From UBA2040 sp002384725 (GTDB lineage Bacteria; Bacteroidota; Bacteroidia; Flavobacteriales_D; Crocinitomicaceae), in the NCBI GenBank assembly GCA_963926475.1, contig CAWUXE010000002.1:264405-328404 (forward strand): DNA of 64,000 nucleotides. Direction: 5' to 3'. Both the position numbers and the translations under genes were made by a program. Shown here in pieces: positions 51,969 to 60,386 of the stretch. Under the pieces are notes generated by a model. It was not told the origin of the DNA and did no database searches. It saw nothing but the letters and a program-made list of their open reading frames with translations. How positions within the stretch are numbered: position 1 is the stretch's first letter; each line of letters opens with the position of its first letter.

Positions 51969-52984
51969 TCTTCTGTTGGGTTTATCCACGATTCAGGGAG
52001 GTTTTTCTGTATTTCAATCTGGTCAAAATCAGCACTTTTACTGGCTCCATTTTTCTTCGTCCATTGCGCCATTTCTAAAAGTCCGTCAGTCAAAATCACC
52101 TGTTTTGTTGGTTTAAAAACCTCTTCAAAATTGGTGTGATCAGCATAGGCATGCATCACTTCTTCTCGTTTTTCAAATTGGTGAACGATCACCTCAGCAT
52201 CCATTGCTTTGACCACCGCTAGCGCCAATTCTAGCAACGAATAGACACTATCGCTGCCAATATTAAAAATGGAATTTCTGGCTTTCGGAACATTCACCGA
52301 ATTAGCAATATACGGCGCAACCTCATCCACGTGGGTAAAAGCTCTGGTTTGTTCGCCGTCGCCAAAAATGGTCAGCGGTTTTTCTTCCAAAATTTGATTC
52401 ATGAAAATGCCCACCACATTTCGGTATTTGTCGCCAATATTCTGTCGAACGCCATACACGTTGTGTGGTCTGAAAATCACGTAGTTCAAGCCAAACATTT
52501 TCTGAGCGTTCATCAAGTCCATTTCCACCGCGTATTTTGCAATGCCGTAAGGATCTTCCGGTTGCGGATGCTGTGTTTCCACCAAAGGCAAAGTATTCGT
52601 GCCATACACAGCAATCGACGATGTGAAAACGAAACATTTCACGTCATAATTCACCGAAGCGTTGATCAAATTCACACTACCCACCAAATTGTTCTGGTAA
52701 TTGAAATTCCGAATATAATGACTCAAGCCTTCTGCTGCATATGCCGCCAAGTGATATACATAGTAGAATTTATACTTTTCGAAAATTGAGTTGATTAGGT
52801 CCACATCGAGAATTGAACCTTCGTGAAAAATAGCTTCGGACGGAACATTTTCCTTTCTTCCACCAGAAAGATCATCTAATACGACAACAGTATGCCCTAG
52901 CTCAAGCAAATGTTCGACCACATGAGAACCAATAAAGCCCGCTCCGCCGGTTACTAATGATGTTATTTTGTTTTTTGTTGACAT
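51965..52984 (-). CDS. NAD-dependent sugar epimerase/dehydratase (UDP-glucose 4-epimerase-like)
   Basis: 339 residues. The Rossmann motif GGAGFIGS (14-21), the catalytic triad in VFTSSIAVYGT and YxxxK (YGIAK) define the extended SDR group of nucleotide-sugar epimerases and dehydratases. It acts on a nucleotide-sugar such as UDP-glucose, GDP-mannose or dTDP-glucose; the substrate cannot be chosen. It forms a translationally coupled pair with the downstream glycosyltransferase, so the product sugar is likely what the transferase adds. Confidence 0.9.
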   Translation of the reverse strand: MSTKNKITSLVTGGAGFIGSHVVEHLLELGHTVVVLDDLSGGRKENVPSEAIFHEGSILDVDLINSIFEKYKFYYVYHLAAYAAEGLSHYIRNFNYQNNLVGSVNLINASVNYDVKCFVFTSSIAVYGTNTLPLVETQHPQPEDPYGIAKYAVEMDLMNAQKMFGLNYVIFRPHNVYGVRQNIGDKYRNVVGIFMNQILEEKPLTIFGDGEQTRAFTHVDEVAPYIANSVNVPKARNSIFNIGSDSVYSLLELALAVVKAMDAEVIVHQFEKREEVMHAYADHTNFEEVFKPTKQVILTDGLLEMAQWTKKNGASKSADFDQIEIQKNLPESWINPTEE

Positions 52985-53021
52985 TGACTATTGACGTTGA
53001 CTATTGACATTGACCTTTGAC
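52984..53021. repeat. TTGAC tandem repeat in the epimerase leader
   Basis: TTGAC starts at 52984, 52991, 52997, 53004, 53010 and 53017, alternating 7 and 6 bases; that is about three copies of a 13-base unit touching the epimerase start codon. Confidence 0.7.
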
Positions 53022-53052
53022 TGACGTGTTTGGGGATGGAACACAAGTGACG

Positions 53053-53078
53053 CAGATTTCACAGATTTCCGCGGATTT
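53053..53078. repeat. CAGATTT/CGGATTT repeat
   Basis: CAGATTT, CAGATTT and CGGATTT at 9-10 base spacing. Similar CGCAGATTT-type intergenic runs occur in many bacterial genomes. Confidence 0.4.
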
Positions 53079-53153
53079 TGCTATTAAATCGTGTAATTGA
53101 TTCCCATGCGACAAACAAAAATCCAAACCCACACCTCAAAAAATCCCCACTCT

Positions 53154-53182
53154 AAAACTTATCACTCAAAAACTCATCACTC
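53154..53182. repeat. AAAACTyATCACTC duplicated unit
   Basis: A 14-base unit occurs at 53154-53167 and 53169-53182 with one difference; the second copy overlaps the DUF2130 stop codon. Confidence 0.5.
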
Positions 53183-54442
53183 CTTATTATCAAATTTCTC
53201 CTTCATCGTCGGATTCCCTTGCGTTAATTTCTTGATGGTCAAATCTTCGGCTTTGTCGTTTGCTAGGCGTAAATTGTTTTCCGAAGAGAGCAAGGCATCT
53301 TTCGTTTTATTGAGGTGGAGGATTGTTTTGTCGATCTCGTCGATGGCGGTTTTGAACTTGCGACTCGCCAAATCATAATTTCGGGCAAAACCTTCTTTGA
53401 ACGCGTCTATCTTTTCTTCGAAATTGGTGATGTCCACGTTTTGGTTGCGCATCAGGTTCAGTTCGGTTTTGTATTTCATGGAATTCAAGGCTGCATTGCG
53501 CAACAAGGTGATAATTGGGATGAAAAACTGGGGACGAACCACATACATTTTCTCGAATTTGTGCGAAACATCCACGATACCCGAATTGTACAACTCGCTT
53601 TCCGCCTCGATGAGTGAAACCAGCACCGCGTATTCGCATTTCTTTTCGTTTCTGTCCTTGTCCAGTTCCTTGAAGAAATCTTCATTGCGTTTTTTCGTCG
53701 CCGTTTCATCGCCCTCGTTCTTCATTTCAAACATAATGGAAATTATCTCGTTGCCGGCTTCATCGGTTTCACGGTAAATAAAATCACCCTTGCTCCCCGA
53801 TTTCGAATCGTTGTCTTTTTCAAAATACGCGTTCTGAAAACCGGTCGCCCGCAACTTGTTGAATTCCGCTTCGCAATGTTGTTCTAGCGTTTCGCCGAGC
53901 ATTTTGGTCGAAAGCTTGAGTTTCATTTCCTTGCGCAAAACAATCTCTTCCTCTTTCAATTTGATGATGTCGTCCTTGGTTTTGAGTTCCGCCGTAAATT
54001 TTTCGTTCAATGACTTCTCCAACAAGGCTTTTTCCGTCTCCTTCATGCGCAGGCTGTTCGCCAGGTCGTCGCGCTCTTTTTCTATGTTCTTCACGGCCTC
54101 CGTTACCCTTAGTTTTTTCTGTACTTCAGCCAAATCTATTTTGGATTTCATTTCAGCAATTTCTCTGTCCTTGCTCGCCAACTTCTCCACCAAAATTCGT
54201 TCGTTTTCCGCCTTCAATTCACTGATTTCTTTATCTTTGGACGCCAAATCGCCCTGCAAAGTATTTTTTAAATTCGCTTCTGCCAATTGCACCGCGTTCA
54301 CCTTCTCCTTCTCCGCCAAATTCAAGCGATTCTGTAATTCTTCTTCAAATTGATGATCGCGCACTTGCTTTAAGATGTCAGCAAAACCTGCTTCGTCGGC
54401 TACGAAGGCTTTTTTACAATTGGGGCAGATGATTTCGTTCAT
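53177..54442 (-). CDS. DUF2130 protein with N-terminal zinc ribbon and coiled coil
   Basis: 421 residues. The N-terminus MNEIICPNCKKAF carries one CxxC pair (C6, C9); residues about 25-160 form a long coiled coil (NRLNLAEKEKVNAVQLAEAN, VLEKLASKDREIAEMKS-type heptads); the C-terminal half (LGETLEQHCEAEFNKLRATG, KSGSKGDFIYRETDEAGNEI, ISIMFEMKNEGDETATKK) is DUF2130, related to nuclease-like PD-(D/E)XK folds by its E..K arrangement. Function is unknown. Monocistronic, followed on the other side by the IS remnant. Confidence 0.85.
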   Translation of the reverse strand: MNEIICPNCKKAFVADEAGFADILKQVRDHQFEEELQNRLNLAEKEKVNAVQLAEANLKNTLQGDLASKDKEISELKAENERILVEKLASKDREIAEMKSKIDLAEVQKKLRVTEAVKNIEKERDDLANSLRMKETEKALLEKSLNEKFTAELKTKDDIIKLKEEEIVLRKEMKLKLSTKMLGETLEQHCEAEFNKLRATGFQNAYFEKDNDSKSGSKGDFIYRETDEAGNEIISIMFEMKNEGDETATKKRNEDFFKELDKDRNEKKCEYAVLVSLIEAESELYNSGIVDVSHKFEKMYVVRPQFFIPIITLLRNAALNSMKYKTELNLMRNQNVDITNFEEKIDAFKEGFARNYDLASRKFKTAIDEIDKTILHLNKTKDALLSSENNLRLANDKAEDLTIKKLTQGNPTMKEKFDNKE

Positions 54443-54556
54443 TATTTAGAGTTTGTGCTAAGTTAGGAATTGTGTAGGAAAGGATTGTAAATCTGAGTTA
54501 AGCGATTTAATTGTAAGTCTATAAACTAATGTTTACAAGAGATAGTCAAAATTAAG

Positions 54557-55018
54557 TTATAAATTTAATCTATGCAACAGGTGTTGCTTTCTTCTTTTTT
54601 TCATTGTTTTTAGTTTACTTAAATGTCGTTGTTCTAAGATCTCTTGCCCGCGTCCAAAGCACACATCCGCTGGTGTTAGATTTTTCAATGATTCGTGATA
54701 TCGTTCGTTGTTGTAATACTCAACAAATTCTTCAAGTCTGTTTATCAAATCACCAGGCAAATAATAATTTTCAAGTTTACAACGTTTTTCATTGATCTGT
54801 GCCAACGTTCTATTTTCCCTTGAGTCTAAGGGTGCATAGGTCTTCCTCTAACATTACTCATTTCCTTGTCTTTAATGTACTTAGCAAGTTCTGAACTAAC
54901 ATAGCGAGAACCGTTATCACTCAGCAGTCGCGGACTGTTACTCTTGTCTAGACAAGCTTTTTCTAAAGCACTATCAACAGTTCTGTAACATCATCAGCTA
55001 ACGTGTAAAACGCCAGCC
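54557..55018 (-). pseudogene. IS3-family transposase OrfB remnant (frameshift and TAG)
   Basis: The minus strand shows RLLSDNGSRYVSSELAKYIK, DKEMSNVRGRPMHP, TAG (54828-54826), TQGKIERWHRSMKNVVNLEN, YYLPGDLINRLEEFVEYYNN, ERYHESLKNLTPADVCFGRG and a basic tail. D and E of the DDE triad lie in SDNG and GKIER; the TAG stands where a Gln (PQTQGKIER) is expected. A one-base loss near 54988 shifts the frame further upstream (FYTLADDVT then TVDSALEKA). Only the last 150 or so residues remain, with no OrfA and no clear ends. The 114 bases between this and DUF2130 show nothing. Confidence 0.8.
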
Positions 55019-55020
55019 TA

Positions 55021-55200
55021 ATGCACAACATGCCTGAGTCTGAGCGGAAAGTCACTTGGAATAGGATCAAGAAAATGGAAGAAACGTAAACTTATTATTT
55101 CTTGTACGACACAGTTCTATCTGCGATAATCATTCACAAGAATAAAATTTCAAATGAATTAAAGGAAGTTGATCAAATGTTGAAGAAGTACTTGAACTAA
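55021..55200 (+). pseudogene. Unrecognised open-frame remnant with one TAA
   Basis: A single frame from ATG 55021 reads MHNMPESERKVTWNRIKKME, ET, TAA, TYYFLYDTVLSAIIIHKN, KISNELKEVDQMLKKYLN, TAA. It has protein-like composition, but the interruption and the adjacent IS remnant suggest a cut-down gene. I do not recognise it. Confidence 0.3.
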
Positions 55201-56784
55201 TTATTCAGTAACTACTCTCTTCACTACCTTCTCTTCTCCAAAATAAACGACAACAAAATAAACGCCAGATTTCAAACTACTCACATCTATCCGTTCCGTT
55301 TTACTTTCCTGTTCAATTATCAGTTTCCCAAACACATCATAAACCGCCAAATTACTTGGCTCCACGTCCGAAGTAATAAAGATCACATCGTTTGCTGGAT
55401 TCGGGAACACTTTCACTGAACTGCTTAAATCTGTTATTTCATCAAGATTTACTCCATCCGCTTGATATACTTTCACATAATCGACAACCATTGCGCTCTC
55501 TGTGAAATTGGGATCTACTGCACCAGCAATTCCACCCATGGCCACATTCAACAAAATGAATTGATCTTCAAAGAAAGGCCACGTGCTTGCGTTTTTAACG
55601 GTTGGGTTGTAGGTGTAATATCCAACTCCATCAATCAAGAAAGTAATTTGGTTGGCCGACCAGTTCATTGAGTATACATGAAAGTCATTGGCTAAGTCTG
55701 TCGTGAGGACACCACCATGATTTGGAAAACCAGCATGACAGCAAGGAGTATGCAATGCACTGCCGATGTAATTGATATTTTGATTCGGGAAAATCCCATG
55801 CTCCATCATGTCAATTTCACCGCAATCTGGCCAACTTGTTGTACCATAAGTTGGGGCCCAAAAACCACCATTTTCGTTGATGTTTTTACCCAAAGTCCAT
55901 ATCGCTGGCCATGTTCCTGGTTCAACTGGAATTTTTGCACGTACATCTATTCTTCCGTAGGTAAAGGCAAACTTGGAATTCAATCGCGCCGAAGTATAAT
56001 TTTTAATCAAATTTTGATCGTTGTACGTTTCGTCTTTCGCAACAATATTCAGAAAACCAGAATTGTCTACAAATGAATTTTCTATGCGATCTGTGTAATG
56101 CTGTTCCTCGCTATTTGCCCAACCCACACCTGGAATAATCACTTGTGTTTGATGGTGCCAATTCATCGAATTTACGGGACCTGGTGTATTAAAATCATCT
56201 TCCCAAACCAAGTTCGTATACACCACATCCAACACATTTGGATTCACTATCGGAGAACCATCATCAATGTCGTCTAATAAATATGTTCCCGCTGCAGAAA
56301 AACCACCATCAATAAAAATGGTCAATTTATCATATACTCCAGTTGCACTCACTGGTGAACCATTTGATGTATAGGTTGCGTTCGCAAAATCAAATACTAC
56401 GTTATTGGTCCAACCGGCCAAACCTGAAATATTCTGAATTACCTCTACATCAGGATTTGCGCCGTTCTCTAACTTAATCACGATGTTATGGGCGTTTGGA
56501 TCAAACGAATAGAAGTTCAAAGAAATCGTATTCTGAAAATCTAAATCAATTGAACTTTGCAGACTAACCGTAAAACCTTGCCACGACCATGATCCATCGT
56601 TATAAAACTGTCCAACATTATTTGAGGAATTGTCTGGGTCAACATTATAAGAAAAACCAGATCCTGAAAATCCATTGAACGTCGAAGTTGAATTTGAAAA
56701 ATCCATGGGTAATTGCTGCGCAAAAGATTGCAATGAAGCAAAAAACAATACCATCAGTGCGCCTAAGAAATAATCTCTTTTCAT
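55201..56784 (-). CDS. Secreted GH16 beta-glucanase with T9SS sorting tail
   Basis: 527 residues. Signal (KRDYFLGALMVLFFASLQSFAQ), an N-terminal beta-sandwich (about 25-175) that resembles a carbohydrate-binding domain, a GH16 catalytic domain (about 190-440) with the nucleophile and acid/base in E323-I-D-M-M-E328, and a type A T9SS tail (about 455-527: VFPNPANDVIFITSDVEPSN, LAVYDVFGKLIIEQE, GVYFVVVYFGEEKVVKRV). GH16 enzymes of this shape are laminarinases that cleave beta-1,3(4)-glucans, as from algae. It is a secreted degradative enzyme, not a polymer synthase. Confidence 0.93.
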   Translation of the reverse strand: MKRDYFLGALMVLFFASLQSFAQQLPMDFSNSTSTFNGFSGSGFSYNVDPDNSSNNVGQFYNDGSWSWQGFTVSLQSSIDLDFQNTISLNFYSFDPNAHNIVIKLENGANPDVEVIQNISGLAGWTNNVVFDFANATYTSNGSPVSATGVYDKLTIFIDGGFSAAGTYLLDDIDDGSPIVNPNVLDVVYTNLVWEDDFNTPGPVNSMNWHHQTQVIIPGVGWANSEEQHYTDRIENSFVDNSGFLNIVAKDETYNDQNLIKNYTSARLNSKFAFTYGRIDVRAKIPVEPGTWPAIWTLGKNINENGGFWAPTYGTTSWPDCGEIDMMEHGIFPNQNINYIGSALHTPCCHAGFPNHGGVLTTDLANDFHVYSMNWSANQITFLIDGVGYYTYNPTVKNASTWPFFEDQFILLNVAMGGIAGAVDPNFTESAMVVDYVKVYQADGVNLDEITDLSSSVKVFPNPANDVIFITSDVEPSNLAVYDVFGKLIIEQESKTERIDVSSLKSGVYFVVVYFGEEKVVKRVVTE

Positions 56785-57085
56785 AATAATTGATTCGTGT
56801 CATACAAAAATAAACTATTTTAGACAGAAAAACTTGTTCTTGTATATTTTACTATAAGTCAGAGGTGGATTCAGGATTGGGGGGGTTAAATTAATTTGAT
56901 TGCTTCCAAGAAATGAAGTTATAAACCCTGAATCTCCCAATCCTCAAGTCCAAAGTCCAAAGTCCTTCAGTCCTTCAGTCCTGGGTCTAAAATCCTGAAT
57001 TCTTCAGTCCAAAATAAAAAGCAACCCATCCCAGAAATTTCTGTCTTTATATGGAAAGTCCTATATTTATAAAAACAATAGAAAA
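56785..57085. other. Gap between GH16 and DUF1800 genes, no gene seen
   Basis: About 300 bases, with no coding remnant or RNA that I can recognise beyond the AGTCC repeat listed separately. It should contain the divergent promoters of the two flanking genes; I could not place convincing boxes. Confidence 0.4.
56946..56981. repeat. AAGTCCA heptad-like repeat
   Basis: AAGTCCA AAGTCCA AAGTCCT then TCAGTCC TTCAGTCC: five units of 7-8 bases, a degenerate short tandem repeat in the gap upstream of the DUF1800 operon. Confidence 0.6.
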
Positions 57086-58732
57086 ATGGCATCATTAAAC
57101 CCTTTCGTTGGAACCTTGGGGGGCCAGAAAGCTGCACATATGCTTCGCAGAGCGACTTTTGGTCCTCAAATTCAAGAAATTCAACTGTTTTCGACCTTAA
57201 CAGCGGCAGCTGCATTTCAATTATTGATTACCCCGCAGATTGCTCCAGCTCTACCGATTGACTATTTGTCAGGAACAGATTGGGTGTCGCCGAATGTAAA
57301 AGATCCCAACCGAAATTCAGATACGCTTAGCAAATTTACAAGTGCTTGGTGGATGGACAGTATGCGTCTTTCAGGAGGTAATTTGACCGATCGAATGGTT
57401 TGGTTTTATCATACCCATTTTCCTTTGATTATTTCTCGTGTAGAAAACGAACCTCAACTTTCTTTAGACTATTTGCGTCTACTGCGTTTTTATGCCTTGG
57501 GCAATTACAAAGATTTAGCAAGAGCCATTTGTATCGATAATGCCATGTTGATTCATTTGGATGGTAAATTGAATGTAAAAGGGAATCCTCAGGAAAATTT
57601 CGGAAGAGAATTTCTAGAACTTTTCACTGTTGGAAAAGGAGATCAAGTAGGCCCTGATGATTATACCAATTTCACTGAAGTGGATGTGAAAGCCCTGACC
57701 AAAGTGCTGACTGGATGGAGTACAGATACTTCTTACCAAACGATTGATCCGATAACGAATATTCCGACCGGAAAAGTAAAAGGTAATGGAACTATGTCAT
57801 CACAGCATGATGTGAGCGATAAACTATTTTCAGCAGCATTCAACAATACAACGATTCAAACAGCCAACGTTATTGGCGGAAACACAACTGTACAATCCGT
57901 TAATGATGAACTGGATGATGCGATTGATATGATTTTCGCTTCGCCTCACACGGCTAAAAATATATGCAGAAGAATCTATCGTGAATTTGTCTATTTTGAC
58001 ATCACCCCGGAAATTGAAACAAATATAATTACTCCGCTTGCAGCGACATTAGAACAAAATAATTTTGACATTACTTCGGTACTGCAAGTTCTTTTTACCA
58101 GCGAGCATTTTTACGATTTAGACTCAGCTCCAACGGACGATAATAATGTTGGTGCAATCATAAAATCACCTGTCGATTTAATAATCGGGACCATACGTTT
58201 GTTTGAATTGGATATACCCGATAAAACAACAGATTTAGAAGACCATTACGACATGTATGGAAAGCTAGTTCAGCAATTGGATCAGCAAGGTTTAGACTTT
58301 TTTGAGCCCTACGATGTTGCCGGATACGATGCCTACTTCCAAGTTCCGCATTTTCAACGGTATTGGATTTCATCAAACTATCTAGCCAATCGTTACAAAT
58401 TTTCTGAACTCTTGATCAATGGATTCGATAATAGCGCAGGTACTTCCTTGTTAAAATTGGATTTCCTTCAGTTTGTAGAAGACAAATGCACCGATCCAGG
58501 TAATTCCGTTTTGTTGATGCAAGAATTAGTGGAATGGATGATTCCAATTCAACTGTCGACACAACGATTCGATTACTTTAAAGATGTCATTTTACTCGGC
58601 CAACTTCCAGCGGCAAACTGGACAGCTGAATGGCTCACATATGTCAATACAAACAATGACGCGATTGTTCGAGCACAACTAGATAATTTAGCGTTAGCAA
58701 TGATGCAGTCACCAGAATATCAACTCTATTAA
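57086..58732 (+). CDS. DUF1800 family protein
   Basis: 548 residues. HMLRRATFGPQIQEI, RMVWFYHTHFPLIISR, LRFYALGNYKDLARAI, NPQENFGREFLELFTVG and VKALTKVLTGWS are the defining DUF1800 motifs. The family is found mainly in Bacteroidota and Proteobacteria, almost always next to DUF1501; no activity is established, although some members are linked to secreted or lipid-related functions. There is no clear signal peptide. First gene of a four-gene overlapping operon. Confidence 0.93.
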   Translation: MASLNPFVGTLGGQKAAHMLRRATFGPQIQEIQLFSTLTAAAAFQLLITPQIAPALPIDYLSGTDWVSPNVKDPNRNSDTLSKFTSAWWMDSMRLSGGNLTDRMVWFYHTHFPLIISRVENEPQLSLDYLRLLRFYALGNYKDLARAICIDNAMLIHLDGKLNVKGNPQENFGREFLELFTVGKGDQVGPDDYTNFTEVDVKALTKVLTGWSTDTSYQTIDPITNIPTGKVKGNGTMSSQHDVSDKLFSAAFNNTTIQTANVIGGNTTVQSVNDELDDAIDMIFASPHTAKNICRRIYREFVYFDITPEIETNIITPLAATLEQNNFDITSVLQVLFTSEHFYDLDSAPTDDNNVGAIIKSPVDLIIGTIRLFELDIPDKTTDLEDHYDMYGKLVQQLDQQGLDFFEPYDVAGYDAYFQVPHFQRYWISSNYLANRYKFSELLINGFDNSAGTSLLKLDFLQFVEDKCTDPGNSVLLMQELVEWMIPIQLSTQRFDYFKDVILLGQLPAANWTAEWLTYVNTNNDAIVRAQLDNLALAMMQSPEYQLY

Positions 58733-58742
58733 GCAAAACATT

Positions 58743-60386
58743 ATGGATAGAAGAGAATTTGCACGATTGTCAGCTATGATTGGAACTGGCGCATTTTTAA
58801 AACTCAACGGTGTTCAGCTTCATGCTGCTCAACCGAACAATTTCCTGAAGGAAGTGGCCATGAAAAGCCTAAACGACCGTGTTTTGATTTTGATCGAATT
58901 ACACGGTGGTAATGACGGTTTAAACATGGTGATTCCAATGGATCAATATGGAAATTATTACAATTTGAGACCAAATATTGCAATTCCGCAAACAGGTTCT
59001 CGACAATATATCCCATTGGATTTAACCCTTCCCGACAATAAAAAAGTCGGACTTCATCCAGATATGACTGGGGCAAAAGCGATGTACGACAATGGTCACA
59101 TGGCTTTGATTCAGAATGTGTCTTACCTTAATCACAACGGATCACATTTCCGCAGTCGTGATATCTGGCACATGGGTGTCGATTATGATGAGTACGAAAG
59201 TTCAGGATGGATGGGCAGATATTTAGAACATTATCATCCAGGTTATCCCTTAAACTATCCGAATCCGTCGAATCTAGATCCTTTGGCGATTGAAATTGGA
59301 ACGGGTGTTTCTTTAGCGTTTCACCGTGATGAAGGAATTCCAGCCGGTTTATCCATTCAAGATCCGAATGCATTTTACGATTTAATCAATAGTGTTGGTG
59401 TTGCTTCACCTGCTAACTTCCCAGATACACATGCTGGAGAAGAGATCGAATACATGATGCAAATCGAACAGCAATCAAACAATTATGCGGATCGATTGAA
59501 AAACGTATACAATGCCGGATCAAACTCTTCTACCGTTTATCCAACAACCTATCCTTTCATCGCTCCGTCAGGCGCAATTGATAATCCTTTGGCACCACAA
59601 TTGAAAATTATTGCTCGTTTGTTGAGCGGTGGAATCCAAACGAAAGTATTCTTGTGTAGAATCGGTGGTTTTGATACCCACGCCAACCAAGTGGAAACAA
59701 CCAGCACTTCTATGGGAAGTCACGCTGCATTGATGTACCACATTTCGTCTGCGATGAAAGCATTCTACGATGATTTGCAAAACCAAAGCTTAGCCAACCG
59801 CGTTTTGTCCATGACGTATTCAGAATTTGGTCGCAGAGCGGCTTCAAATGCAAGTTATGGAACAGATCACGGAAACGCAGCACCAATGATGATTTTCGGA
59901 ACCTGTCTGAACCCAGGCGTATATGGTGAAAATCCAGATTTGACCAATTTGCAAAATGGAAATATCCCAATGCAATACGATTACCGTCAAGTGTTTAGTT
60001 CTGTTGTCAAAGATTGGTTCCAAGCTTCGGATGAAGCAATAGACAAAGTGAAATTCGAGGATTATATCGACAACCGAATTGACTACATTCAATGCAAAGT
60101 ACTGAGTGCTCCAGAGATATTCAAAGAGAATTTATGGATAAATTGTTATCCAAATCCTGTCGCATCGACTATAACGGTTGAATATTACTTGCACCAGGGT
60201 GGACATGTGGATATTCAAGTAATGGATTTAACCGGACGATCGATTGCAACTTTGGTGGATGCAAATACCAATCAAGGGAAACACAGTGTAGATTTTGATC
60301 TGTCCAATTTTCAAAGTGGAACCTATATCTTTACCTTGAAAACAAACAATGTATCCATCACGAAAAAGGTAATTGTACAAAAATGA
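58743..60386 (+). CDS. DUF1501 protein with T9SS sorting domain
   Basis: 547 residues. A twin-arginine-like start (DRREFARLSAMIGTGAFL) precedes the DUF1501 body, which is a sulfatase/phosphatase-like fold: VLILIELHGGNDGLNMVIPM, HPDMTGAKAMYDNGHMALIQ, RSRDIWHMGVD, IGGFDTHANQV and YSEFGRRAASNASYGTDHGN. A type A T9SS tail (about 460-547: INCYPNPVASTITVEYYL, IQVMDLTGRSIATLV, GTYIFTLKTN) means it goes to the cell surface. Its start is 10 bases after the DUF1800 stop; its stop overlaps the next gene by four bases (ATGA). Confidence 0.93.
   Translation: MDRREFARLSAMIGTGAFLKLNGVQLHAAQPNNFLKEVAMKSLNDRVLILIELHGGNDGLNMVIPMDQYGNYYNLRPNIAIPQTGSRQYIPLDLTLPDNKKVGLHPDMTGAKAMYDNGHMALIQNVSYLNHNGSHFRSRDIWHMGVDYDEYESSGWMGRYLEHYHPGYPLNYPNPSNLDPLAIEIGTGVSLAFHRDEGIPAGLSIQDPNAFYDLINSVGVASPANFPDTHAGEEIEYMMQIEQQSNNYADRLKNVYNAGSNSSTVYPTTYPFIAPSGAIDNPLAPQLKIIARLLSGGIQTKVFLCRIGGFDTHANQVETTSTSMGSHAALMYHISSAMKAFYDDLQNQSLANRVLSMTYSEFGRRAASNASYGTDHGNAAPMMIFGTCLNPGVYGENPDLTNLQNGNIPMQYDYRQVFSSVVKDWFQASDEAIDKVKFEDYIDNRIDYIQCKVLSAPEIFKENLWINCYPNPVASTITVEYYLHQGGHVDIQVMDLTGRSIATLVDANTNQGKHSVDFDLSNFQSGTYIFTLKTNNVSITKKVIVQK

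Noticed and set aside
40413..57000. CRISPR array among the short intergenic repeats
   Set aside because: Units are 7-15 bases, adjacent, with no unique spacers and no cas genes.
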